From positions 868,001 through 932,000 of the forward strand of contig NZ_CP011389.1 in the NCBI RefSeq assembly GCF_001007995.1: DNA of 64,000 nucleotides, given 5' to 3'. The stretch is from Deinococcus soli (ex Cha et al. 2016) (GTDB lineage Bacteria; Deinococcota; Deinococci; Deinococcales; Deinococcaceae). Positions 56,750 to 64,000 of the stretch are shown here, piece by piece. Every line of letters starts with the position of its first letter. Position 1 is the stretch's first letter. The translations under genes and the position numbers were made by a program. Below the pieces are notes generated by a model, which searched no databases, was not told the origin of the DNA, and worked only from the letters and a program-made list of their open reading frames with translations.

Positions 56750-58438
56750 TCAGTTCAGGCGCTTGACGCGTTCGGTGGTGTCGGGGGTGACGGTGGTGCT
56801 CGTCAGGAACGCGCGGAAGGCGTCGATGTCCAGATCGCCGCCCAGGCGGCTGGTGCCCTTGGCGAAGGCAGTGAAGCCGTCGCCGCCGTCGGCGAGGAAG
56901 TTGTTCACGACGACGCGGTAACTGGCGGCGGGGTCGATGGCCTGGCCGTTGAGTTTGATGTCGCTGACCTTCTCACCCTTGGGTTTGGCGTTGTCCCAGG
57001 TGTACGTGAAGCCCTTGCTGACCTGCAGGATGCGGTTGCTGCCGGCGGAGGGGTTGTCGAACTGCTGCTCAAGGGCTTCCTTGATCTGCGCGCCGGTCAG
57101 GGTGATGACGGTCAGGATGTTCCCGAAGGGCTGCACGGTGAAGGCGTCGCCGTACGTGACCTGCTTGCTGGCGTTGGGGACGTTCACGGGCAGGTCGGCG
57201 CGGATGCCGCCGGGGTTCATGAAGGCGATCACGGCGCCGCCCTTGTTGGCGGGCGCGGCGGCGGCGAGCTGGCTGTCGGCGATGACGCGGCCCAGCAGGC
57301 TCTCGCCGTTGGGGGCGGCGGCGCGGGTGATCTGCTCGACGCCCAGCGTGGCGATCACGGTGCGGGAGATCGGGTCGGTCAGGCCCTTGGCCTTCTGGAC
57401 CAGGGCGGTCATGGCGGCGTCTTTGGGGGCCTTGGCGGCGTCCACGACGACGTTGCTGGCGCGGATGGCGGTCACGCGGTTGGCGCGGGTGTCGATGGTC
57501 ATGTCCAGGCGCTGCAGCAGGTGGCCCAGGGCGTCACCCTGGATCACGGTGCGGTCCTTGCCGTCCGGGCCGGGCACCAGGCAGTTGTAGCCGCGGTGGG
57601 TGTGGCCGGTCATGATGGCGCTGATGGCCGGGTCGAGGTTCTTGGCGATGTCCACGATGGGGCCAGTGAGGGTCTTGCAGTTGACGATGTCGAAGGCGTC
57701 GCCGCTGGTGCCGCCCTGGTGGACGAGCGCGACGATGGCGTCGGCGCCCATGCGTTTGATGGCGGGGATGGCGGCATTGATGCTCTTGACTTCATCCTCG
57801 AACTTCAGTCCAGCGACGCCGGCGGGCGTGACGACGGTGGGGGTGTCCTTCAGGACGGCGCCGACGAAGGCGACCTTGGCCTTGCCGACCTGCACGATCT
57901 TGTAGGCGGGCAGCACGGGCTGGCCGGTTTTCTCGTCGAGGACGTTCGCGGCGATGTAGGGGAAATTGGCGCCCGTGAAGGTGTTGTTGAACTTGCAGGC
58001 TTTGGTGGCGTCGTTGCTGTTGCAGCCGCCCTTCTGGTAGCGCTGTAGTTCGGCGAAGCCGTAGTCGAATTCGTGGTTGCCGACGACGTTGACGGCCATA
58101 CCCAGGCCGTTCAGGGCGTCGATGGTGGGTTCGTCGCGCAGCAGGCCGCTGATCAGGGGGCTGGCGCCGGTCATGTCGCCCACACCGACGAAGACGGTGT
58201 TGGGGTTGGCCTTGCGGGCCTCGGCCAGGATGCCGCCGATGGCCTCGACGCCGCCGGCCTGGACGGTCAGGGTCTTGGTGCGGTCGGCGGGGTCGGGCAC
58301 GCGGAAGCTGGTGGGGAGCAGGTTGCCGTGGAAGTCGTTGACGCCGATGACGGTGACGTCGACGGTGGAGGGGCCCAGGATCATGGAGCAGCTGCTGAGG
58401 GTCAGTGCCGCGCCGATCAGGAGAAGATTGTTTTTCAT
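56750..58438 (-). CDS. 5'-nucleotidase/UDP-sugar hydrolase lipoprotein
   Basis: This 562-residue lipoprotein (lipobox LSSC, cysteine about residue 17) has the calcineurin-like metallophosphatase domain: NDFHGNLLP (about 33), GDMTGASPL, GNHEFDYGF (about 119), and GHTHRGYNC (about 250). The C-terminal 5'-nucleotidase domain (about 350-530) holds FMNPGGIRADLP and the substrate-stacking stretch QPFGNILTVITLTG. It dephosphorylates extracellular nucleotides, possibly serving nucleotide scavenging along with secreted nucleases. TACAAT lies nine bases before the ATG. Confidence 0.94.
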   Translation of the reverse strand: MKNNLLLIGAALTLSSCSMILGPSTVDVTVIGVNDFHGNLLPTSFRVPDPADRTKTLTVQAGGVEAIGGILAEARKANPNTVFVGVGDMTGASPLISGLLRDEPTIDALNGLGMAVNVVGNHEFDYGFAELQRYQKGGCNSNDATKACKFNNTFTGANFPYIAANVLDEKTGQPVLPAYKIVQVGKAKVAFVGAVLKDTPTVVTPAGVAGLKFEDEVKSINAAIPAIKRMGADAIVALVHQGGTSGDAFDIVNCKTLTGPIVDIAKNLDPAISAIMTGHTHRGYNCLVPGPDGKDRTVIQGDALGHLLQRLDMTIDTRANRVTAIRASNVVVDAAKAPKDAAMTALVQKAKGLTDPISRTVIATLGVEQITRAAAPNGESLLGRVIADSQLAAAAPANKGGAVIAFMNPGGIRADLPVNVPNASKQVTYGDAFTVQPFGNILTVITLTGAQIKEALEQQFDNPSAGSNRILQVSKGFTYTWDNAKPKGEKVSDIKLNGQAIDPAASYRVVVNNFLADGGDGFTAFAKGTSRLGGDLDIDAFRAFLTSTTVTPDTTERVKRLN

Positions 58439-58529
58439 GCGCTCCACATTGTAGGGCCTGAGTTGTCTGCGGAGTATCAGTGCGGCTGCCGCGCCGGGTG
58501 CAGTACCGCTGGGGGGACATGGAGAATGT

Positions 58530-58559
58530 GAAAAACCGCTCCCGGGTGGGGGAGCGGTC
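58530..58559 (-). terminator. terminator after nitroreductase
   Basis: On the minus strand ACCGCTCC/GGAGCGGT with a short loop is followed by five T. Confidence 0.8.
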
Positions 58560-58633
58560 TGGGGTCCGGCCAACTGACGCGTGGTGTGCCCGCGGGCGCG
58601 GGCCCGGCACCGGCGCAGCTCAGGGACGCCGGG

Positions 58634-59254
58634 TCAGTAGAACTTGGTGAGGCGTTCGACGCTGTGACGGTGGTGGGGGAAGCCGTCCTCGGCGCGCTTG
58701 CCGACGGGGAGCAGACCGGCGAACTGGACGTGCTCGGGCAGGCCGAGGATCTCCCTGACCTTGGCGGGGTCGAAGCCGAGCATGGGCACCGTGTCGTAGC
58801 CGAGGCCACGGGCCGCGAGCATCAGGAAGCCGAAGGCGATGTTCGCCTGGCTCAGGCCCCACTGGCCGCGCTGGGCGACCGGCTGGGCGCCGAACACGCC
58901 GTCGAAGGTGCTGCGCTGGCCGGTGCGGCCCGCTTCGCCCATGCCGGGGTGCGCGGTTTCCTCAACGGTGGCCAGGGTGTCTTCCATGTCGCTGTAGACG
59001 ACGATGACGGCGGGGGCGTTCGTGACCTGACCCTGGCCGTAGGCGGCGTCCTGGAGCTGCTGCTTGATGGCGGCGTCCTGCACGACGGCGAAGCGCCAGG
59101 TCTGGGCGTTCCAGGCGCTGGGGGCCAGGCTGGCAAGGCGCAGGATCTCGTGCAGGTCGTCCTGGTTCATGGGTTCCTGGACGTACTTGCGGATGCTGCG
59201 GCGGGTTTCGATGGCTTCCTTGATGTCGAGCACTTTGGGGGTCGTCGCGGTCAT
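58634..59254 (-). CDS. nitroreductase family flavoprotein
   Basis: This 206-residue FMN enzyme starts with [19 protein letters not shown], the FMN phosphate-binding arginines of the family, then [15 protein letters not shown] (about residue 45) and, near the C terminus, [20 protein letters not shown] and LPVGKRAED. It probably reduces nitro compounds or quinones with NAD(P)H. It diverges from an HxlR regulator, a common arrangement for redox-responsive nitroreductases. Confidence 0.92.
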   Translation of the reverse strand: MTATTPKVLDIKEAIETRRSIRKYVQEPMNQDDLHEILRLASLAPSAWNAQTWRFAVVQDAAIKQQLQDAAYGQGQVTNAPAVIVVYSDMEDTLATVEETAHPGMGEAGRTGQRSTFDGVFGAQPVAQRGQWGLSQANIAFGFLMLAARGLGYDTVPMLGFDPAKVREILGLPEHVQFAGLLPVGKRAEDGFPHHRHSVERLTKFY

Positions 59255-59260
59255 GGCAAG

Positions 59261-59289
59261 AGGTTATCCCCAGTGCTTTGAAAAGTCAA
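59261..59289 (-). promoter_or_regulatory. nitroreductase promoter with possible HxlR operator
   Basis: On the minus strand TTGACT (59284-59289) and TAACCT (59261-59266) are 17 bases apart. TTGA-aaag-TCAA (59278-59289) forms a small dyad over the -35 element, where a HxlR dimer could bind. Confidence 0.5.
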
Positions 59290-59341
59290 GCGGTGTGTCT
59301 TTCGTCATGATCTGGTCAGTCATGCCGTGTAGACTCTGGGT

Positions 59342-59716
59342 ATGAGCACTGAACACACTGGTTTCTGCCCGGTCTACCGGGCCATCGGGGTGTTGCAGGA
59401 GAAATGGGTGCTGCACATTGTCCGCGCCCTGCTGAACGGTGAGAAAGGGTTTAACGAACTTGCCCGCGCCGTCGGCGGCTGCAACAGCGCCACCCTCACG
59501 CAGCGGCTGGAGCACCTCGAGACCCTGACGCTGATCACCAAACGCACCGAGGACAGCCACGGCAAACTCGCCCGCAGCGTCTACAGCCTCACCCCGGCTG
59601 GCCTGGAACTCCAGAGCGTCATCGACGCCATCGACGGCTGGGCCAAGACTCACCTGAACGCCCCCGCCCCCACCACACCGGACCTCCCCGCCACCCCCGA
59701 AGCCTCGCCCTGCTGA
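59342..59716 (+). CDS. HxlR family transcriptional regulator
   Basis: This 124-residue winged-helix regulator has the family start [20 protein letters not shown] with a cysteine at residue 9 that may sense electrophiles or oxidants, then [20 protein letters not shown] and [11 protein letters not shown] with the wing [21 protein letters not shown] lies six bases before the ATG. It is divergent from the nitroreductase, its likely target. Confidence 0.92.
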   Translation: MSTEHTGFCPVYRAIGVLQEKWVLHIVRALLNGEKGFNELARAVGGCNSATLTQRLEHLETLTLITKRTEDSHGKLARSVYSLTPAGLELQSVIDAIDGWAKTHLNAPAPTTPDLPATPEASPC

Positions 59717-59751
59717 CCCCGGCCCGGCCCAGGGCCGGTACCCTCTGAAGC

Positions 59752-60324
59752 ATGTCCACGGTCATCACCATCGTGCCGCCCGATCCCGACTGGGCGGCAC
59801 GTTTCCATGCACTGGCGGCCGCCATCCGCCCCCACCTGCCGCCCGGCGCGGCGCTGCACCACATCGGCTCGACCGCCGTCCCCGGCCTGCGGGCCAAGGA
59901 CGTGACCGACCTTCAGATCGGCCTGCATGACCTGAACGCGGCGCCCGCCGTGCTGGACACCCTGGCGGCCCTGGGCTACGAACCGCGCCCCGCCGTCACC
60001 ACGGATCACCTGCCGCCCGGGCTGACCCTGGACCCCGCCGAGCTGCGCAAGGCGTACGCCAGCCGCGCCGGGCAGGTGCACGTGCATGTGCGCGAGGTGG
60101 GCCGCTTCAACCACCGCTACCCGCTGCTGATGCGCGACTTCCTGCGCGCCACCCCGGCGGCCGCCGCTGCGTACGGCGAGATCAAGGTGCAGCTCGCCCG
60201 GCTGCACCCACGCGACGTGGACGCCTACTACGCCGTGAAGGACCCCGTGATGGACCTGATCATCGCCGGGGCGCAGGAGTGGGCTGCCCGGACCGGCTGG
60301 ACGCTGCCCCCCAGCGACGCCTGA
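59752..60324 (+). CDS. GrpB family (UPF0157) nucleotidyltransferase-like protein
   Basis: This 190-residue protein carries the GrpB signature [20 protein letters not shown] (about residues 40-59), [20 protein letters not shown] (about 104) and [20 protein letters not shown]. The family belongs to the nucleotidyltransferase fold; biochemical activity is poorly known. TACCCT lies seven bases before the ATG. A second GrpB-like domain occurs at 42467-43477 in a fusion. Confidence 0.9.
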   Translation: MSTVITIVPPDPDWAARFHALAAAIRPHLPPGAALHHIGSTAVPGLRAKDVTDLQIGLHDLNAAPAVLDTLAALGYEPRPAVTTDHLPPGLTLDPAELRKAYASRAGQVHVHVREVGRFNHRYPLLMRDFLRATPAAAAAYGEIKVQLARLHPRDVDAYYAVKDPVMDLIIAGAQEWAARTGWTLPPSDA

Positions 60325-60381
60325 ACGTGCCAGGATGCTCGGGCGCCCCTCCCCACCCCGACGCGCGCCGGAGGCCCACCC

Positions 60382-60609
60382 ATGATCGCGTTCCTGCTCT
60401 TTATCGTGCTGCCCACCGCCCTGATCGTGCTGGCCCTGCGCATGAAACCCCTCGTGCCCCGGGACGAGCGCACCCATGATCCGCTGGGGGCCAGCGGCGC
60501 CGCCGGGGGCATGTTCGGCTCGCACGGACTGGAGGCCGACCCGGTGAGCGTCCGGGAGGACACCGAGCAGGTGCGCTTCGACCTGAGTGGCCTGCCCAAG
60601 CGTGAATGA
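60382..60609 (+). CDS. hypothetical small membrane protein
   Basis: This 75-residue protein has one N-terminal membrane helix (about residues 2-20) and a polar acidic tail. GGAGG about eight bases before the ATG supports the start. I do not recognise a family; it may form a transcript with GrpB upstream. Confidence 0.55.
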   Translation: MIAFLLFIVLPTALIVLALRMKPLVPRDERTHDPLGASGAAGGMFGSHGLEADPVSVREDTEQVRFDLSGLPKRE

Positions 60610-60651
60610 ACGCCGAACACAGCCCCGCCGCCCGGCCCGTACCCTGAAGGC

Positions 60652-61212
60652 ATGGGTATCAAGGACAACTTCACGGCAGACGAGTGGTTCAAGGTCATGA
60701 CCGGCCCCGGCCGGGCCGGCGCGGCGGTTGTCGCCGCCAGCCCCAGCGGCCTGACCGGTCTGGTCGCCGAGGCGCAGGCCATCGGGCAGGCCGTGCGCGA
60801 GAGCGTCAGCGCGCACACCCGCACGCCCCTGCTGGAGGCCATCGCCGCCGACCTGCTGGGCACCGCGCCCGACCCGCAGGCCATGCCGCACCAGGAGCGC
60901 GCCCGGAACATGGAAGAAGCCCGCGAGCAGAGCCTCCAGGGCGTGCGTCAGGCGGCGTGGCTGGTCTCCGCGAAGGCCAGCCCCGAGGACGCCGCCGCGT
61001 ACCGCGCCATGCTGATCAACGTGGCCGAACGCACCGCGGGCGCCGCGAAGGAAGGCGGCTTCCTGGGCATCGGCGGCGAGCAGGTGAACGACAAGGAACG
61101 CGCCGTGATCGAGGAACTGCGCACCCTCCTGGGCCAGGGAGGGGCGCCCACCACCGACGCCACGTCCCCCCTGATCGCCCCCTCCCCGGATGGCAGCGGC
61201 AACAGCAACTGA
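60652..61212 (+). CDS. hypothetical helical protein
   Basis: This 186-residue soluble protein is rich in Ala, Glu and Arg and mostly helical. The stretch GGFLGIGGEQVNDKERAVIEEL recalls the tellurite/stress TerB-like end of some Deinococcus hypotheticals, but that is a weak resemblance. TACCCT six bases before the ATG supports the start. Confidence 0.6.
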   Translation: MGIKDNFTADEWFKVMTGPGRAGAAVVAASPSGLTGLVAEAQAIGQAVRESVSAHTRTPLLEAIAADLLGTAPDPQAMPHQERARNMEEAREQSLQGVRQAAWLVSAKASPEDAAAYRAMLINVAERTAGAAKEGGFLGIGGEQVNDKERAVIEELRTLLGQGGAPTTDATSPLIAPSPDGSGNSN

Positions 61213-61221
61213 GGACGCCGC

Positions 61222-61261
61222 GAGAGGTCGGCCCGTGGAGAACCTGCTGAGCCGACCTCTC
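61222..61261. terminator. hairpin between convergent genes
   Basis: A perfect 11-bp stem GAGAGGTCGGC/GCCGACCTCTC with an 18-base loop, no T-run. Confidence 0.6.
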
Positions 61262-61284
61262 CGTCATCATGTACGCAGCCCGGA

Positions 61285-62529
61285 TCAGTCCCCGTCCGGA
61301 CCGAGGCGCCGGGAGCGGGTGTCGTCCACGCGGGTGGTCATCAGGTCACGGAAGGCCTGATCGTGCGGCACGCCCGCCTCGAACTGCGTGCCGGTGGAGG
61401 CCATCACGTGTGAGCGCCCGTCGCCGCGCAGGTACGCCGCGCCGCGCTCGCGGTGACTGACGCGCCAGCGTTCCATGTTCTGCACGCAGGCGCCATACAG
61501 GTCGCGCGCGCGGCTGTCGCCCCAGGCCTGCACGGCGGCGCGCACGTCGCCGTGGTGGGCGTCCCAGGCACTCAGCAGGGCGCGCTGCTCGGGCGGCAGG
61601 TACGCGCGGGACGCGAGGAGCGCCGCGCCCAGCGGGCCGCTGAACGGCACGCCCAGGGTCAGGTCTGCGAACTGCGTGGCGCCCAGTTGCAGGCCGCTGG
61701 CGCCCTCGAGCAGCGTGCCGCGTTCGGTCAGGCCCCAGCCGAAGGTGGGCTGGGTCAGCACGCGCCACAGGTCCGTGCGGATCACGTGGAAGCGCGTGAA
61801 GACGTTGATCTCGCGCGCCACGGCGCGGATCGCGTGGTGCAGGGCCTCCAGCGCGCCCGCCAGCGCGTCCCGGTCGTGCTCGTGCGCGGCCTGCACGGCG
61901 TCCAGCCCGGCCACCATGACCGCCTGCCCGCGCGCCTCGGCCAGCACGAACGTCTGGATCCACAGGTCCAGCTGCTCGCCCGCCTCGCCCGACTGCCAGG
62001 AGTGGGCGATCCGGACGTTCCCGGCATGCAGGGTCGCCGCGTCGTACACCGCGCCGGGAGCCACGTCCGAGCTGCGCCAGTTGAGGTATTTCAGGGTGTA
62101 CAGCCCCCCGCAGGGCGGCAGGCCCCGCGCGGCACTCAGGTGCCGGAACAGGCCCTCCAGCGCGTGGGGAAAGTCCGGCACCTCGTGGAACCGGTCCGGG
62201 TGGACGGGCACGGCGTCCCAGCGGTACAGGTGCATCAGGATCGCGGCGGCCGACAGCAGCGCGTCCTGTTCGTCCGGGGTCAGGGCGTCGGCCTGCCGGG
62301 TCAGGTCGGCGGGCCAGCCGGACGCGGCCTCGCGGATCAGGGGGCGCACCCCGCCCGCCCCGTAGGCGGCGGCCAGGGCGGAAATTAGGCTGGTCAGCGC
62401 CGCGAACGGCCCGGGAAGGGTCAGGACTGGCGCGCGGGACGGCAGGAAGCCCGTGCGGCGCAGCGGCGCGGCGGCCGCGAGCAGGCGCGCGGGGCCGGGG
62501 CGTGGAGACGCGGGCGTGACGTGAGGCAA
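61285..62529 (-). CDS. indoleamine 2,3-dioxygenase-like haem protein
   Basis: This 414-residue protein is not annotated by any simple motif but lines up with indoleamine 2,3-dioxygenases. FTRFHVIR (about residues 244-251) matches the helix holding IDO arginine 231; TLLEGASGLQLGATQFADL (272-290) matches its YEG...GGSAxQSS region; RAYLPPEQRALLSAW (308-322) matches RRYMPPAHRNFL; and RWRVSHRERGAAYL holds H359, the expected proximal haem ligand. It should bind haem and might oxidise an indole. TTG start has GGAGG eight bases upstream. No kynurenine-pathway gene adjoins it. Confidence 0.72.
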   Translation of the reverse strand: MPHVTPASPRPGPARLLAAAAPLRRTGFLPSRAPVLTLPGPFAALTSLISALAAAYGAGGVRPLIREAASGWPADLTRQADALTPDEQDALLSAAAILMHLYRWDAVPVHPDRFHEVPDFPHALEGLFRHLSAARGLPPCGGLYTLKYLNWRSSDVAPGAVYDAATLHAGNVRIAHSWQSGEAGEQLDLWIQTFVLAEARGQAVMVAGLDAVQAAHEHDRDALAGALEALHHAIRAVAREINVFTRFHVIRTDLWRVLTQPTFGWGLTERGTLLEGASGLQLGATQFADLTLGVPFSGPLGAALLASRAYLPPEQRALLSAWDAHHGDVRAAVQAWGDSRARDLYGACVQNMERWRVSHRERGAAYLRGDGRSHVMASTGTQFEAGVPHDQAFRDLMTTRVDDTRSRRLGPDGD

Positions 62530-62735
62530 GGGAGGGTCCTCCAGTAGAGCGGGCGAGATGAGCGGGAGGTCCGGCCCCGGACGGTGGGCAGGCGGGGGCA
62601 GTCAGGGACCGAGGGTCGCCCGTGTGGTCACTGTAGGAAGTTCGCGCGCGCGGCGAGGCGTAGGTGGGGCAGCGCCCCCCGGAGCGTGAAGATCCACCCC
62701 CGTTCTCCCCAGAGCGGGCGCCGGGCCAGACCGGG
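62530..62735. other. intergenic region
   Basis: About 200 bases upstream of the IDO-like gene; apart from the GGAGG box near 62530-62545 no element or gene was seen. Confidence 0.4.
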
Positions 62736-63545
62736 TCAGGGGAGGCGCAGGTCGTGCCCGGTGGGGCGCGAGTCCCCGTGCCGGTCGTGGGCCCACAGGG
62801 CCGCGCGCAGGCAGGCCAGGGCGCCGGGCAGGTCGTGCGGGCCCGCCACGCCGACGCTGGCGCCGCTCAGGGCCGGGTGCGTGCCCACGCGGATGAACGT
62901 GCCCGCGTGGGGGAGCATCGCGGCGTCCGCCGGGCCGTCCCCAGCGGCCACCACGCGCGCCCGGGGCACGCCGAGCCGCGCGGTCAGCTCACGCAGCGCC
63001 GCGCCCTTGGCCGCCCCCCGGTGGATCAGCACCAGCCGGGTGTCCCGCTCGCGGATCAGCTCGGTGCCGCCCAGCACCGACCAGTCCTGCGCCAGGGCGT
63101 CCAGCCGGGCGGGCGTGTCGCCCCGCACGACCTTCAGCACCTCGCGCGCCTGCGGCCAGGACGTCTCGAATGCCGGGTGTGGGCCGCGCACGATCCCGCC
63201 CGGGTCGGCCGTGACGAGCAGGGTCTTGCCCACCCGCCGGTCGGACAGGCGAATGGCCTTGATGGCGGCGCCGACCGTCGCGTCCGGCAGGGGCCACGAC
63301 CACAGGGGCTGCCCGGCCTGTTCAGCCCAGGCGCCGTAGCAGCGGGTGACGGTGTGCAGCGGCCAGTCCCGCAGCTCGGGGGGCACGCGGCCCCGCGCGG
63401 TCAGCAGGGCCAGATGCGCGCCCGCACCGGCCCAGGCGTGCAGTTCGCCGCTCAGGTCGGGTGGCACCTCGCCCTGCGGACCGAGGAGGGTGCCGTCCAG
63501 GTCCAGGGCAAGCAGCGCGCCGGGCGCGACGTCGGTCGGGGTCAT
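62736..63545 (-). CDS. HAD-superfamily (Cof/MPGP-like) phosphatase
   Basis: This 269-residue HAD phosphatase has motif I LALDLDGTLLG with D15 and D17, motif II LLTARG, lysine in HRGAAKGAALREL and motif IV AAGDGPADAAML. The cap insert lies after motif II, as in Cof-type and mannosyl-3-phosphoglycerate phosphatases. The substrate is probably a sugar or sugar phosphate. TACTGT lies six bases before the ATG. Confidence 0.9.
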   Translation of the reverse strand: MTPTDVAPGALLALDLDGTLLGPQGEVPPDLSGELHAWAGAGAHLALLTARGRVPPELRDWPLHTVTRCYGAWAEQAGQPLWSWPLPDATVGAAIKAIRLSDRRVGKTLLVTADPGGIVRGPHPAFETSWPQAREVLKVVRGDTPARLDALAQDWSVLGGTELIRERDTRLVLIHRGAAKGAALRELTARLGVPRARVVAAGDGPADAAMLPHAGTFIRVGTHPALSGASVGVAGPHDLPGALACLRAALWAHDRHGDSRPTGHDLRLP

Positions 63546-63593
63546 GCCTGCACAGTAGCGGCTGGCCAGCCAGGGCGAGGGCTCATCCCGGCG

Positions 63594-63634
63594 CAACAGG
63601 AAGCGCGCCGCCCCGGGACTGGGGGCGGCGCGCT
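63594..63634 (-). terminator. terminator after rplS
   Basis: A perfect 12-bp stem GCGCGCCGCCCC/GGGGCGGCGCGC with a seven-base loop, read on the minus strand into TTCCTGTT, just after the rplS stop. Confidence 0.75.
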
Positions 63635-63644
63635 CGGGCGGGGG

Positions 63645-64000
<356 letters not shown>

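Overview
The window is a high-GC, gene-dense bacterial chromosome segment that looks like Deinococcus. The evidence is the mix of protein families (HisZ plus short HisG, a LEA-like desiccation protein, a CC/A-type tRNA nucleotidyltransferase, a zinc operon carrying ribosomal protein L28) and the promoter style. More than twenty genes carry a TAnnnT hexamer (TAGACT, TACACT, TACCCT, TATGCT) 5-9 bases before the start codon with no room for a ribosome binding site, which is the leaderless arrangement typical of Deinococcus. No phage, transposase or CRISPR array was seen; most of the window is chromosomal housekeeping.

Layout. 1-7.9 kb: end of a GH13 glucosidase, DedA and lipoprotein genes, hisZ-hisG, a MalY-type lyase, mtnN, a CidA/LrgB pair, a TetR regulator. 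7.9-14.3 kb: a three-gene two-component operon (kinase, DUF4097-like surface protein, NarL-type regulator) and a PAS-GGDEF-EAL protein. 14.4-25.5 kb: tRNA-Val and a CAU tRNA with a clear promoter, glgA, an acetyltransferase, an RNA methyltransferase, an orphan NarX-like kinase, glgP, an EamA exporter. 25.5-36.4 kb: an orphan nucleoside-type ABC ATPase, PAP2 phosphatase, di-haem cytochrome c, HNH protein, a LEA-like protein, M42 peptidase, ApaG, DusA, a truncated haemoglobin fused to a degenerate amidotransferase-like domain, and a LysM/phosphodiester glycosidase. 36.5-43.5 kb: the most unusual part, a HPr-kinase-like protein and a PqqD-like protein facing a 55-residue peptide gene whose leader matches lasso-peptide leaders; the peptide gene overlaps a 1310-residue secreted nuclease lipoprotein. 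43.5-49.1 kb: HtrA protease, tRNA nucleotidyltransferase, site-2-type protease, haemolysin III, guaB, tRNA-Ala. 49.4-53.9 kb: zinc homeostasis genes (COG0523 GTPase, L28, ZnuA, ZnuC, ZnuB) headed by a Zur-like palindrome. 54-64 kb: SDR, ABC-F, a 5'-nucleotidase lipoprotein, a nitroreductase with divergent HxlR regulator, GrpB, an indoleamine-dioxygenase-like protein, a HAD phosphatase, and the 3' part of rplS.

Three copies of one 75-150 bp dispersed repeat lie in gaps between convergent genes, each with inverted ends and an internal hairpin; they may be bidirectional terminators. The best candidates for undescribed biology are the kinase/PqqD/lasso-leader peptide/nuclease locus, the amidotransferase-haemoglobin fusion, and the dispersed repeat family.
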